Below, in pieces: positions 33,464-43,218 of a stretch of 64,000 nt of DNA. The stretch's first letter is position 1; every line of letters begins with the position of its first letter. A program made the translations under genes and the position numbers. This stretch comes from Sphingobium naphthae (lineage in GTDB: Bacteria > Pseudomonadota > Alphaproteobacteria > Sphingomonadales > Sphingomonadaceae): contig NZ_JAJGNO010000010.1 in assembly GCF_020782235.1 (NCBI RefSeq), forward strand, positions 1 to 64,000. The letters are read 5' to 3'. The notes below the pieces were generated by a model. It was not told the origin of the DNA. It ran no database searches and was given only the letters and a program-made list of their open reading frames with translations.

Positions 33464-34525
33464 TTATGTCCCGCTGAAGAGGTCAGCATTGCCCGCCAAG
33501 CGCGTTGCGCCGCCGAACCTACGCAGAGCGAGGGTCATTTCTTCCCGAAGGCGCGCCTTACTGGAGATCCAAATGTCCGGGGCAAGCGGTTCGCGCGCAG
33601 CCGTTACATAGCCCGTCGCCAGGGATCCGTCGGTCAGCATCATATGGATCAAATGCCCTCGCTGCGACGCCGGGCCTGCATAGCGTACGACAAACTCACC
33701 CAGCTTGGCCGAAAGGCCTTGGGCGACCTTTGACCAGCGAATATGGCCGGCGCCGATGTTGGTTCCGGGCGCGCGACCCCGGTCGAGCCAGGTGCGCAGA
33801 TGGGCGCGTTGCTGGAGCGGCGAGTTGCGCGTCCGCGCCATGGTGCGGCATAGCGGGAACATGACGGAGAAGGCATCGATCACACGCAGATAGTCGCCGT
33901 GTGCGCTCACCAGAATGTCGTCGAACTGCCGCCCCGCGAGCAGGGCGGTGATCGCGTCGCACTGTGACGGGTCCGAGATCAGCTCATCAGCACGCGCAGG
34001 CGTCAGGCACGCACTATCGGCCTCGGCCTCGACGCCGGCCAGGGTGAAGCCGGCCCGCGCCGAAAGGAGGAGAATTGTGAGGTCTTCACGTCCGCCGGCA
34101 CGGGCGAGTTCGAACGCGCTTGGCGCAGAACGTTTGGACCTTTCTGTCAGTGGAGTCCTGTGCATGTCGGGCGTGCTCAGAACCAGGAGGCGGCGCGGCC
34201 ATGATACTGGCGGTGCCTGATCGCTCGGGGCAGCCCACTGGCTTATTGGAAGGCGGCCTGACTGACGATGGGCAACGCCAGCGGCTGTCCCTGTTGCCGG
34301 TTCGGCCACTCTATTGGCACGCCGCGCGGCGTCGAACAGATCCGAAGGATCGCCGCCACCGTCCGCAAAACCGCGGTCATAGGCCTCGACGAGTGACGGG
34401 GCCGGTTTGTCGGCTCTATTGGGCAGAGGGGCCCTGTGAGGCCAACCGGCATGGGCAGCATACCAGCCTTGTGCAAAGTTCACCGCGCTGTCCCAGTCGA
34501 GACCATGGAGATCGGCGCCCCGCAA
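33464..34525 (-). CDS. Protein with a possible DUF6884/YaaA-like domain, DpdA-operon member
   Basis: A 353-residue soluble protein. Residues 112-220 read RRLLVLSTPDM, later TILLLSARAGFT (150-161), then FDDILVSAHGDYLRVI. This resembles the DUF6884 layout, in which a first strand with a Ser/Cys-x-Lys region is followed by an ILSAKHGL motif; the match is partial and the Lys-His of that motif is replaced. The N-terminus has a WDSAVNFAQGWYAAHAG region and a GFADGGGDPSDLF motif, unassigned. DUF6884-like proteins have been linked to nucleoside or DNA-base modification genes; here the link is the DpdA-like gene two places upstream. Confidence 0.6.
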   Translation of the reverse strand: MRGADLHGLDWDSAVNFAQGWYAAHAGWPHRAPLPNRADKPAPSLVEAYDRGFADGGGDPSDLFDAARRANRVAEPATGTAAGVAHRQSGRLPISQWAAPSDQAPPVSWPRRLLVLSTPDMHRTPLTERSKRSAPSAFELARAGGREDLTILLLSARAGFTLAGVEAEADSACLTPARADELISDPSQCDAITALLAGRQFDDILVSAHGDYLRVIDAFSVMFPLCRTMARTRNSPLQQRAHLRTWLDRGRAPGTNIGAGHIRWSKVAQGLSAKLGEFVVRYAGPASQRGHLIHMMLTDGSLATGYVTAAREPLAPDIWISSKARLREEMTLALRRFGGATRLAGNADLFSGT

Positions 34526-34537
34526 AATGGCCTGCTC

Positions 34538-34816
34538 CTACAAGCTGGCCTCGCCATGCTCGACCCGTCGCCTGACGAACGAGAAATTGGTGCGCTGCCG
34601 TTCGGCCTCGGTGCGGGCTCTCGCGGCCTCAGTAATCGGTCGCATGGCCGCGACGCGCTCGCGCGTGCGCGCCATTCGCTCTTCCAGCGGGGCGTTCGCC
34701 GGAAGATCCGGGAAATCTCTCCAGGCGGCTGCCAGCGCCTCGGCCTCGGCGGGGGCCCGCCCCCGCGCGATCCATGTGGCCGCCTGCGTGACAATGAAGG
34801 ATGGCGCGTTTGTCAT
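34538..34816 (-). CDS. Small helical protein of the DpdA-like operon
   Basis: A 92-residue charged helical protein (EAEALAAAWRDFPDLPANAPLEERMARTRERVAAM...). No domain recognised; the central part could form a coiled coil. Its start overlaps the stop of the DpdA-like gene (ATGA) and 12 bases separate it from the next gene, so it is translationally tied to both. It may be a partner subunit. Confidence 0.65.
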   Translation of the reverse strand: MTNAPSFIVTQAATWIARGRAPAEAEALAAAWRDFPDLPANAPLEERMARTRERVAAMRPITEAARARTEAERQRTNFSFVRRRVEHGEASL

Positions 34817-35847
34817 CGCAAGGCACCTGCGCTGTGCGACCTATGGGAAAGCGCCTGCGTCATCAGGTCCGCAGCCCAGGGCTCAATCCAGGCTTGGGTG
34901 AGCGCATCGTGCTCAAGATCACCGGTCTCTATCAGCGACCTGATCTCTCGCCGGGCCTGGGCGATCGCTGCGTCCCAGGGATTTGTTGGCGTTGCCTGCA
35001 GGATGGGCCGCCGCGGAGCGAAGGTCGTTCGCCCCTTTTCGGTCAGCCGCGCCTGTTGCGCGCGAAGCCAGCGTTCAAGATGGTCGGCGACCATGATGTC
35101 GGATTTGGGGACGCCACGCCGGTACGCATCCCGCCGCGCGGCTATGCCATAGGCCTGGGAGTCGATCGATGCGACACGGGCGGAGAAGGCGGTGAGGAAA
35201 GGGAGCGCTGCCCCTTTGACGCCGAAGGCATGGAGACGAATTCCCGCCGGAAGAATGGTATCCAGATGCTCGATGACGGCCATGAGCCCCTCTGGTCCAT
35301 GGATGTCGCGCCGACACATACTGCCGACGCCGATGATCGTCCCGGGGACAAGCGACCAGGCAAGCGCATCGACACAGCGTTCATAATCCTCAGGCGTGCG
35401 CCCCTGAATGACGGGCATGAACCGATCGATGATCCCAAGGTCCATGGCACGCGCCCGGCAATCACGGTTTGCCCGAATGGTTCTGGATATGCGGTCGAGG
35501 ATTTCCTCGCGATCCCTCGCAATCTCAGGTTCGACGCAATAGTCGAGACTTGCGAAGCGCCGGAACGGGTATGCGGCCGCCAGGGCCATATACTGGTCCA
35601 CGCTCCAGGGGATCCCGCCATAGCGGGCCGCGCAGACGAAGCCCCCGCTGTCGAGGTCCACGCTCGGCAGACCCGATGCGTTGTCCAGCTGGGCTGTCTT
35701 CCAGCCACGCCACTGGGCCCACCCCGCTTTGCGCGTCCAGCGCGATAAGGCATTGGCCGAGATCAGCACCGGTTGCTGGAGCAGCCGCGCTCGATCCAGA
35801 ATCGCGCCCGCCGACAGATGGGGCAGGCCAAGGATGATCTCGATCAT
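34813..35847 (-). CDS. DpdA-like protein (queuine tRNA-ribosyltransferase fold, DUF7221)
   Basis: A 344-residue TIM-barrel-type protein. VDLDSGGF (63-70) matches the TDSGGFQ catalytic block of tRNA-guanine transglycosylases. ASLDYCVEPEIA (99-110) has the second conserved acidic site as seen in DpdA proteins. MPVIQGR and IGVGSMCRRDIHG (172-184), then IRLHAFGVKG (203-212) and SIDSQAYG follow the DpdA order. DpdA proteins swap a guanine for a 7-deazapurine in DNA; TGT proteins do so in tRNA. No zinc-site cysteines of bacterial TGT are evident. The start at 35847 overlaps the upstream stop (ATGA). No preQ0 synthesis or restriction genes are beside it. Confidence 0.75.
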   Translation of the reverse strand: MIEIILGLPHLSAGAILDRARLLQQPVLISANALSRWTRKAGWAQWRGWKTAQLDNASGLPSVDLDSGGFVCAARYGGIPWSVDQYMALAAAYPFRRFASLDYCVEPEIARDREEILDRISRTIRANRDCRARAMDLGIIDRFMPVIQGRTPEDYERCVDALAWSLVPGTIIGVGSMCRRDIHGPEGLMAVIEHLDTILPAGIRLHAFGVKGAALPFLTAFSARVASIDSQAYGIAARRDAYRRGVPKSDIMVADHLERWLRAQQARLTEKGRTTFAPRRPILQATPTNPWDAAIAQARREIRSLIETGDLEHDALTQAWIEPWAADLMTQALSHRSHSAGALR

Positions 35848-36182
35848 GTTGCGGGCCTCATCGGCACGCCCGTGCCCACGTCCCGCGCCCGAAAGCGCTC
35901 GAGCCACGAGGCGAAGGCGGGCCGGTCTTCAAGCGGAACCATGGCGGCGGCTTCCTGGAAGAGAATGAGCGAGCGCGGCGCATCGAGGATGATCGCATCG
36001 ACCTCGTCCGGTGGCAGCAGCCCCTCCCGCCGGATAAAATCAGTCATTCGTCCCGGGCGGGTTTTTGTGGCGCGGCGCCAGAGCCCTTCGACGGTTTTCA
36101 GTCGCGGCGCCGCCCGCGCCTCGACCAGCACGATCAGGCGCAGACACCAGGCAGGAAGCGCACGGACCTCTTCGGGCTTCAT
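35844..36182 (-). CDS. Small protein at the head of the DpdA-like operon
   Basis: A 112-residue soluble protein with an even mix of charged and hydrophobic residues (PEEVRALPAWCLRLIVLVEARAAPRLKTVEGLW), no recognised domain. It is the first gene of the operon, and its stop overlaps the start of the DpdA-like gene by four bases. The upstream 127 bases separate it from the divergent recombinase gene at 36310 and must hold its promoter. Confidence 0.65.
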   Translation of the reverse strand: MKPEEVRALPAWCLRLIVLVEARAAPRLKTVEGLWRRATKTRPGRMTDFIRREGLLPPDEVDAIILDAPRSLILFQEAAAMVPLEDRPAFASWLERFRARDVGTGVPMRPAT

Positions 36183-36309
36183 CGCGCCGCAGATGAATTA
36201 TGTCGCCATTGAGACGATCCATTCCCTTTGACGGGATAAGGATATTGTCCCATTATCGATCGGGTCGGGGCAATAAAATGGAAACGCCCAGTGTCATGTC
36301 GAGGGTTCA

Positions 36310-37722
36310 GTGCATCTTTTCCCGTTCGATCCTTGGCTCGGCGTCGAGCCTATACTTCTTGATGGGACGATGATCCGGCCTGCGCTTGATGACTCCATAA
36401 AGCAGGACGCAATCAAATACTTACCCGAAACAAATCTCCCTTCTCTCCTTCATTCCGACGGAAGCCCCGTTGTAGAAGTCAATTCGTTCATCACGTTCCT
36501 GCGATCCGATGGCGTGTCCCTTGCCAGCGCAGGCCACTATGCTCGAGATCTTCAGGTCTTTGCCCGTTACCTGCGGGATGCGCGTTCAAAGTCGTTACTC
36601 GACGCATCGAGTGCCGACGTAGGGAAATATCGCAGCCTTCGGCTCGAAGGGCCGGGCGAGCTCCGACTATCGGGATCGTCTTGGAAGCGCACCTCTGCGG
36701 CGCTAACGCGGTTCTATCAATGGGCCGCCAGCGAGGACGCAGGACTGATATCAGTTGCGCCGAAAACCAGATTCCGCCGTGATGGCGCGGTTGCCGAAGA
36801 TACGATCCGCATGATCCCGCTCGAGGATTACGTTCTGTTCCGAGACCAAGGCCTGCTCGGTGGGGGTTACGCGAACGGCATCACTCACCGGCGGAATCCG
36901 ATGCGCGATGCCGCGTTCGCCGAGCTGCTTGTGACGACAGGGGTTAGGCTCGAAGAAGGCGCAAGCCTTCTGATCGGTGAGCTTCCGACGACGAACGCCC
37001 GCGTCTTTCACGGCTGTCGCAGCACCATGATCGACCTGCCCGCCAGAATCACCAAAGGGCGCAAACCTCGATCAGTGCCGTTCCCGAGGCGGGTAGCCAG
37101 TAACTTCATCGACGCTTATATTCGCGAGGAGCGGAGCCAGTTGGTCGATCGCTGGCGACGCGCGGGTGGGGTCCGGACCATGCGGCAGCCGCTCATCGGC
37201 ACGCTTGCAGGCGGGCAACGCGTTTTGATCAAGGGCGAGCGGCGCCCTCGATCACTGGCGACTCTGCGCATCGACGAACGACGCAACCTCCTATTGCTGC
37301 CCGGATCGGGCGCACCATTGGAAAGTGCGCAGCCGGCAGCATTGTGGCTGGCGCAGGACGGCCAAGCCCTCACCCCCGCGGCATGGCAGTCGATATTCCG
37401 GCGTACCAGCAAGAAGTTGTCGGAGGACATGGGCTGGGACCTACACGTATCGCCCCATACCCTCCGGCATACCTTTGCCGTCTACTGGCTTACACACCTC
37501 GTCAAAGCGGAAGTGATGAGGCTCGACGATCGATCTGTCCCGGATCGAACCGAGGAAATCTACATGAAGGTTGTCAGCGACCCCTTGCGCCGGGTCCAGC
37601 GATGGCTGGGTCACGCCAGCGTCCTGACCACTGAAAAATATCTCACCTACCTCGATGAAGCCTTCGAAATCGTAGATCAGGCGGCCGAGGCGCTGGACTC
37701 TCGTCTGATGGGCTTCTTCTAG
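36310..37722 (+). CDS. Tyrosine recombinase, Tn554 TnpA-like
   Basis: A 470-residue integrase. An N-terminal SAM-like DNA-binding domain (about 60-150) is followed by the catalytic domain. The catalytic pattern is present: [13 protein letters not shown] (first Arg), a [11 protein letters not shown]ys region, [14 protein letters not shown] (His-x-x-Arg) and [18 protein letters not shown] (His/Trp and nucleophilic Tyr). The GTG at 36310 is chosen for its GAGGG upstream. It is the first of four close-packed genes resembling the Tn554 transposition module, though larger than Tn554 TnpA (about 360 residues). Confidence 0.88.
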
Positions 37723-37724
37723 CA

Positions 37725-39497
37725 GTGGGTCGCCCTCGCCTCTCGTTCCGCGATTTACCTCCGCAGCAGGATGAGGAGCCGCGAGCCGACGCGATCGTAG
37801 CCTATCATCATCGTGACGGTGTCGGGCGCGAAATGACCTGGTTGCTGCACGAGGTGGGGAACGAAGGCCTGGGTCGCGATCTTGCCTTGTACCTTGGGCC
37901 GATGATGAACGAGCTGTTCGCCGGCCTGGCCGTCCCGAGTGTCGAACAGTATCGACAGAGCTGGATCCCGCTCGGGAAACATCTGTCCTCCAGCGGGCGC
38001 CTCAACGGGGGGCTTCGCGTGATCACGGCCGCTGACATCGATGCCTGCGACGTTCGGGGTCAATACTCCCGGTTCCGTTGCCTTGTTCACGGCCTTCGCG
38101 CGATAGACGAACGAAACCCTGATCTGCTTCGTCCGGATCTGAAGGCGCGGATCAACTTCACGAGCCGGCACAACGGAACGGCATTACGGCCCCGCGAACC
38201 GTTGACACCGTTCGTCGCTCGCGTCCTGAAAGACGCCGCTGATCGCAGCGTGGTAGCTACACGCGAAAGGATCTTGTCGGGCCGCGAGCAGATCGAAGCT
38301 TTGCGAAACAAGCCGGAGAGGAGCCGCTTTGAGAATGTGTTCCTGAGGGTCGCCGACGGCACGCGCCCCGCTCGAAGCGAGTTCGACATGTTCAAATATC
38401 GCAAGGTTGCCATCGCCGCGGCCAGCGATCTTCTCGTTCTGACCCTGCCTGATGCGATCTGCTTCATCATCGCCATCGCGCTCCGGGTCGAAATGCCGAT
38501 AGAATGCCTGCGGACCCTGCGGCGCGACTGCCTGAAGAACCCCGCGAGAGGGTACGTCTCCATTGAATACACAAAGGGACGAGGCGGCCCCCGCGCGAAG
38601 ATCAAGCGCGAACGCGTGCGTGATGGTGGAATTAATACGCCCGGCGGACTCGTTCGCCTTGCCCTCGAACTATCCCGACCCGCCGCCGAGCGAATGGCCG
38701 ATCGAGGGGACCCGAATGCGGATTACCTGTGGGTGGGCTTCGTTGCAGCCGGACTGCCGAGCTGGCGGCGGTTCAGCCTTTCTACCCACAACTTCTATGC
38801 CGCGATCAGGAGCCTTGGGCTCGTCGACGAAGCGGGCAAGCCGATAACCAAGATCGTTCCCGCCCGGCTAAGGAAGACGGTGAAGCGGGACAATTACTTG
38901 CGCCACACAGGCCACCTTCGGCGCTTCGCGAGCGATCACTCGAAGCCAGTTGCCGCTCGGCATTATGCCGCGGTGGACGGGCTTCGAGAAGAGCATGCAC
39001 GCTCGGTAGCGGTCGCTGAAGGTCAACTGTTCGACATGGCGATGATGCCGTTGGTCCTGCCACCGAAGGAGGAAGTCAGCGCGCTCGCATCCGGCCTCTC
39101 GATCGGAAACCAAAAGCTCGACGCAGGCGCGGTCGCGTCGTTGGTCTCAGGCGATGCCGATACGTTCCTTGGCATGTGTTCCGGCTTTTGGTCGAGCCCT
39201 CTTGGGCGGAACGACAACGGCTCCTGCGCCACCGCGTTCACCGGCTGCCTCCATTGCTCGAATGCAGTGTTCACCGCACGAAAACTGCCTGCATTGCTGA
39301 CCTATCTGACATGGCTAGCTGAACGGCGCGCCGTCATGACGGAAGCGGAGTGGCACGAGCGCTACAGCGCCGACCATAATCGAATTATGGTACAGATACT
39401 CCCCGTGTTCGACGCTGGCGATATCGAACAGGCTCGGTCCACGGCGGAAAATGCCGCTGTGGCGCCAGCGCTGCCGCCACATCTTCAGCGGGGCTGA
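37725..39497 (+). CDS. Middle recombinase-family protein of the Tn554-like module
   Basis: A 590-residue protein starting GTG two bases after the previous stop. Its C-terminal half has integrase-like features (ALRVEMPIECLRTLRRDCL, PARLRKTVKRDNYLRHTG, VAARHYAAVDG) but the catalytic set is less complete than in its neighbours. A cysteine cluster near the end (CATAFTGCLHCSNAVFT) could bind zinc. I do not recognise the exact family; proteins of this kind appear as the middle member of three-recombinase modules. Confidence 0.75.
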   Translation: MGRPRLSFRDLPPQQDEEPRADAIVAYHHRDGVGREMTWLLHEVGNEGLGRDLALYLGPMMNELFAGLAVPSVEQYRQSWIPLGKHLSSSGRLNGGLRVITAADIDACDVRGQYSRFRCLVHGLRAIDERNPDLLRPDLKARINFTSRHNGTALRPREPLTPFVARVLKDAADRSVVATRERILSGREQIEALRNKPERSRFENVFLRVADGTRPARSEFDMFKYRKVAIAAASDLLVLTLPDAICFIIAIALRVEMPIECLRTLRRDCLKNPARGYVSIEYTKGRGGPRAKIKRERVRDGGINTPGGLVRLALELSRPAAERMADRGDPNADYLWVGFVAAGLPSWRRFSLSTHNFYAAIRSLGLVDEAGKPITKIVPARLRKTVKRDNYLRHTGHLRRFASDHSKPVAARHYAAVDGLREEHARSVAVAEGQLFDMAMMPLVLPPKEEVSALASGLSIGNQKLDAGAVASLVSGDADTFLGMCSGFWSSPLGRNDNGSCATAFTGCLHCSNAVFTARKLPALLTYLTWLAERRAVMTEAEWHERYSADHNRIMVQILPVFDAGDIEQARSTAENAAVAPALPPHLQRG

Positions 39498-39499
39498 AC

Positions 39500-41608
39500 A
39501 TGCGTCGGGTTCTGGAACGTGCCGAAGCATCTTGGCGGATTGACCGTTCGGCATTGGTGATTCCGCCCCAGATGGTCGTGAGTGGCCGTGAGCAGCAGAA
39601 TATCTCTCTGGTCGGGGACGATAAGTGGCTGCTCGAATGTGCCATCGCGCGGCCGACAAAGGCCCATGAAGCCTGTATCTGCTTCGGTCGGATCGCCGAT
39701 GCTGATGAGCGGGAGCTCATACGAGAATACCTGTTCCTGTCTTTAAACTACGACTCCCGAGACAATGTGCGCGGCCGCCTCGGCGTCCTGAAACCTGGTT
39801 CGCTGATGCAGGTCGGCAATATAATCCGGCATTTTCTACAAGAAGTGCGGGAAGCCGGACTTCGACTCCACGAGATCGATCAGCCTTGGCTGGATCAGTG
39901 GCTGTCCGCGAAGCGGCACCTCGCACCGGCAACTCTTGTCTACAAGATCCTCTGCGTACGGCGACTTGCGCTCTATACGCCCTCCCTGTCGTTCCGGGGA
40001 ATCGAGATAGCTCCTTGGGGTAACCGTTCAGCGACTAGGATCGCGGGATACCGGGGTGGCCGAGAAAATGTCACACCGCGAATACCGGAAGCCATTAGCG
40101 CGCCGGCGTTGCGGTGGGCCATGTTCTACGTCCATCATGGGATCGACGATCTTATCGCCCGACATCGTATAGCTGGCATCAACATCGCCGCGCGTCGGCA
40201 GAGAGTGTCACCGAAACTAAGCGACCAGCGCCTGCGCGCTTATTTGGATGCGCTTGAAGCATCGGGCTCTGGAGTACCGGCGACCCAAGATGGTCGACCC
40301 GCGTGGCCAGAAATCTGCAAGGCCAGCGGCCTCGGCGTGGCAGTGCTGAAGGCACGCTCAGCTATGCTCGAGAAGGCAATCTCGCAACTCGGAACCGAGC
40401 GCCCAGGCGCAAGCAGTGGTTGGGCCAGCATGCCAGGAACAAACATTGCGTGGCGGTCGCATCTTCCCAGCTTCAGCAGCCGTTATACCTTCATACCGGC
40501 GATAGCCGCGTGCTATCTCGTAATCGGCCTATTATCAGGAATGCGCGGCGAGGAAGCGGCCGCGCTCAAGCGTGGTTGCCTCAGACTCATGCGCGACGAA
40601 CATGGGAAGGTTAAGGGCTACGAACTCGTCGGAAGAATCTTCAAAACCCGTAAAAACGTCGACGGCGCTGAACATCGCTGGACCGTGATAGAGCCTGTTG
40701 CCAGGGCCGTATTGGCAGCAATACGGTTGCAGGACTATCTACACAACAGCGCCGATCGAACGGAAGCGCCGCGAGATGATGAGCCCCTGTTCAAACCGGC
40801 CTTGATTCGGGGGGTGGGCAATGTCCAGCTTACGGCGCATCAATCGACCGTATACCTGAATTACTTTGCCAAAGAGTGTCGCCGGCTCGCCGAAGAAATG
40901 GCAGCGGCGGCGCCCGCCGAAGCCGACCGCATACTGGCACTTTATCATATCCCGGACGAGGGTGATGAACCCTGGCGGTGGCGCACGCGTCAGCTCCGCC
41001 GCACCCTTGCATGGTACATCGCCAGTCAGCCCTTCGGCGTGATCGCGGGCATGATACAATATGGGCACGCGAGCGCCATGATGTTCGAAGGCTATGCGGG
41101 CACTTCCCAATCCGGCTTCCGTTCGGAGATCGAAGAGGAACGTCGCCTCGCTCAGCTCAGCGATATCGTCGAGATGTACGAGGACTGGAAGGCAGGGATC
41201 AATCCAGGCGGCCCCATGCGATCGAAACTCGTCGCCGAATTTACAAGCATCAGAAACAAGATCGGAGATCTGCCCGGCACGGTCGTTGATGATCGGCGCC
41301 GCGCAAAAATGCTCTCGAACACCGCCGTCACGCTTCATCCGGGTTATATCAACGACTGCTTCTTCTATGCCGACCACGCCCTCTGCTTGAAGGTGAAAGG
41401 AGCTGAGGCGCAGCCGGCATTTACGAGGTGCCAGCCTGCTCGTTGTCCGAACAGCGTGGTGGCGAGGCGGCATGTGCTGGCTCTGCAATCATGCATCGCA
41501 GATGCCGAGACCATGAAAAATGGCAAGAACATCAGCCCGATCCAGAAACACGCCATTGAGGCACAGATCGATATTTACAGGCAGTTGCTGGAACAGGTCG
41601 AACGATGA
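39500..41608 (+). CDS. Large tyrosine recombinase, Tn554 TnpB-like
   Basis: A 702-residue protein. It has the catalytic Arg motif LLSGMRGEEAAALKRG, the RQLRRTLAWYIA box and YGHASAMMFEGYAG with the candidate nucleophilic Tyr. A C-terminal cysteine-rich segment (CFFYADHALCLKVK, CQPARCPNSV) resembles the zinc-binding end of Tn554 TnpB. Tn554 TnpB is about 630 residues. The start lies two bases after the previous stop, so the module is translated as a block. Confidence 0.85.
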   Translation: MRRVLERAEASWRIDRSALVIPPQMVVSGREQQNISLVGDDKWLLECAIARPTKAHEACICFGRIADADERELIREYLFLSLNYDSRDNVRGRLGVLKPGSLMQVGNIIRHFLQEVREAGLRLHEIDQPWLDQWLSAKRHLAPATLVYKILCVRRLALYTPSLSFRGIEIAPWGNRSATRIAGYRGGRENVTPRIPEAISAPALRWAMFYVHHGIDDLIARHRIAGINIAARRQRVSPKLSDQRLRAYLDALEASGSGVPATQDGRPAWPEICKASGLGVAVLKARSAMLEKAISQLGTERPGASSGWASMPGTNIAWRSHLPSFSSRYTFIPAIAACYLVIGLLSGMRGEEAAALKRGCLRLMRDEHGKVKGYELVGRIFKTRKNVDGAEHRWTVIEPVARAVLAAIRLQDYLHNSADRTEAPRDDEPLFKPALIRGVGNVQLTAHQSTVYLNYFAKECRRLAEEMAAAAPAEADRILALYHIPDEGDEPWRWRTRQLRRTLAWYIASQPFGVIAGMIQYGHASAMMFEGYAGTSQSGFRSEIEEERRLAQLSDIVEMYEDWKAGINPGGPMRSKLVAEFTSIRNKIGDLPGTVVDDRRRAKMLSNTAVTLHPGYINDCFFYADHALCLKVKGAEAQPAFTRCQPARCPNSVVARRHVLALQSCIADAETMKNGKNISPIQKHAIEAQIDIYRQLLEQVER

Positions 41609-41973
41609 CGACGAAAGCGAACCCTCCCCGGAAATCGCAAGCCACCGTCGCGCTGCTTGACGCCTATAACCGCTTGCGCGACGGCAAAGGCACCGCGACG
41701 AATGGCAAGCTGAGCATAACCAATGTTGCGCGCGAGGCGGGGGTCAGTCGAGCGACGGCCTATCGATGCTCCAAACTTCTCGCTTTGTTCGATGAAGCTC
41801 CGAAGCCGCCGAAGGCTAAACCACAAAGCACGAGCGGCAAGGCCGAGCTGCGAAACGTGATCAACCAGTTGCTCAATCGTATCATCATGCTGGAGGCTGC
41901 GTTGGAAGCCAAAGACGCGGAACTCCGGCAATTGCGCTCAATGCTGCCAAAACCACGGCCGGCCGACTCATGA
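41605..41973 (+). CDS. TnpC-like (DUF6262-type) helix-turn-helix coiled-coil protein
   Basis: A 122-residue protein. Residues 32-55 (LSITNVAREAGVSRATAYRC) form a helix-turn-helix, and the C-terminal half is a coiled coil (INQLLNRIIMLEAALEAKDAELRQLRSML). This matches the third protein of Tn554-type modules (TnpC, about 125 residues), which influences the orientation and efficiency of transposition. Its start overlaps the TnpB-like stop (ATGA). Confidence 0.85.
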   Translation: MTTKANPPRKSQATVALLDAYNRLRDGKGTATNGKLSITNVAREAGVSRATAYRCSKLLALFDEAPKPPKAKPQSTSGKAELRNVINQLLNRIIMLEAALEAKDAELRQLRSMLPKPRPADS

Positions 41974-43155
41974 TGCGAGCAAGTCCTGAGGACATTACAA
42001 TCGACGCCACGTTGCACGCTCAATTCGCTCTACGCTACATGGCGACGCGAGACCGCCACGGGCGGGCTACGCATTGAAGGCAGGTTCAGTGTAAAACCCT
42101 CCCCGCTTGCGCAGCACTGATCCTCCCCTGCACAACGCTTGATGGATTTTGGTTGGGCCCATCACTCGACGAAGAATTCCCTCAATCAACGGCCCGCCTG
42201 CGACCAGCAGCTTGAATGGGTATCTCGCATGTAAATGACCGCGATTGGCCGGTAGGCGACTGTCCGGTTCGGAGCCGGGATGCGTGGATAGCTGACGGTC
42301 GTTCGGAGTCGGCAACCGACCAAAATGCGTCGTTCACCGCTCGGGCTTCTAACGGCAGCTTGTTTCGGAACCTGCCGTTTGCTCGTTGCGAACCTTCGTG
42401 GCCGCCCAACAAGGGATTACAATCGCTGCGACACCGGTATGGCTTTTGGTCGATGAGTCGCGATGGAGGATCCGGTGCAGATCTCCAGGATAGACCTTCA
42501 CCAAGATGATTGCCTCAACTCAGACTGTTACTAGATGATCGGCAAGAAAGGGCCTCCGCCGTCGATGGATCGTGAAATCGAAGATATGTCCCTACGCCTG
42601 AAGCAAGGGCTTCTCTGCCACGGATTGACCGTCACGGCCGCCCATTGAATGTTCCAGGTCGCCAGCACCTTCGATGCGGCGAGCAGCGGCAATGAGGTTC
42701 TGCTTTTAAAGAACAACTGGAACGACCGGTTCACCTGGATCACTCAGTTCTATGTCACGGTCGTCGATGCGGACGGCACGCGCACCCATGCCCTCCCAGC
42801 ACGACAACGATGTTCACTACGTCCGGTAAGTCGAGCATGGACTCCCCATCAACGATCTCGCCTGCCATCTGAAGTGCCATCAAGATCCCGACCGAGATGG
42901 CGATACCCAACTCGGCCAGCACGCTGCGCATCCCCAAAGCCGACCGGGCGTCACAAAGATTTACAATCGTCGCCAACTCCTGTTGCCTGAAGGGCCGATA
43001 ACAGCCTCAGACATCAAGGAGGCGGTTATGCGGCAGGACGATCGACACTGGACACGGATCATCCTGCGGCCCGATCCGTCCCCTTGATTGCATACCGCAA
43101 TTTCCCCTTTGCGCTGGCTGTTGTCCCTTGCTCCTCCCCCTGGACGGCCAGCGCC
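41974..43155. other. Intergenic region downstream of the Tn554-like module
   Basis: About 1.2 kb without an intact gene. The right end of the Tn554-like element should lie here, but these elements have no long terminal repeats and I could not place it. A short frame at 42649 may be a decayed AAA-protein start. The remaining frames are not protein-like. Confidence 0.5.
42649..42780 (+). pseudogene. Possible remnant of an AAA-ATPase N-terminal domain
   Basis: About 44 codons (MFQVASTFDAASSGNEVLLL, then KNNWNDRFTWITQFYVTVVDADG) resemble the first strand-rich domain found before AAA ATPase domains in some restriction-like proteins, where K-N-x-W-x-D-W is followed by YxLxYxDxxG. After about 42780 the frame loses protein character. 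The match is weak and rests on a short stretch. Confidence 0.25.
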
Positions 43156-43205
43156 GACGCGGTGCGGATCCTCGCCCCCCGGATCCGCACCGCGTCTTCT
43201 TGTTC
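43156..43205 (+). terminator. Strong stem-loop with T-rich tail in the leader of the gene at 43219
   Basis: GACGCGGTGCGGATCC (43156-43171) pairs perfectly with GGATCCGCACCGCGTC (43181-43196) around a 9-base loop, followed by TTCTTGTTC. It looks like an intrinsic terminator but ends only 22 bases before a start codon. It is therefore either the end of an upstream transcript or an attenuator in the leader of the following operon. Confidence 0.75.
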
Positions 43206-43218
43206 GAAAGGCTTCACC

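Noticed and set aside
42067..42512. Overlapping frames on both strands (about 80-97 codons)
   Set aside because: Composition is not protein-like, there are no ribosome sites, and no motif is recognised.
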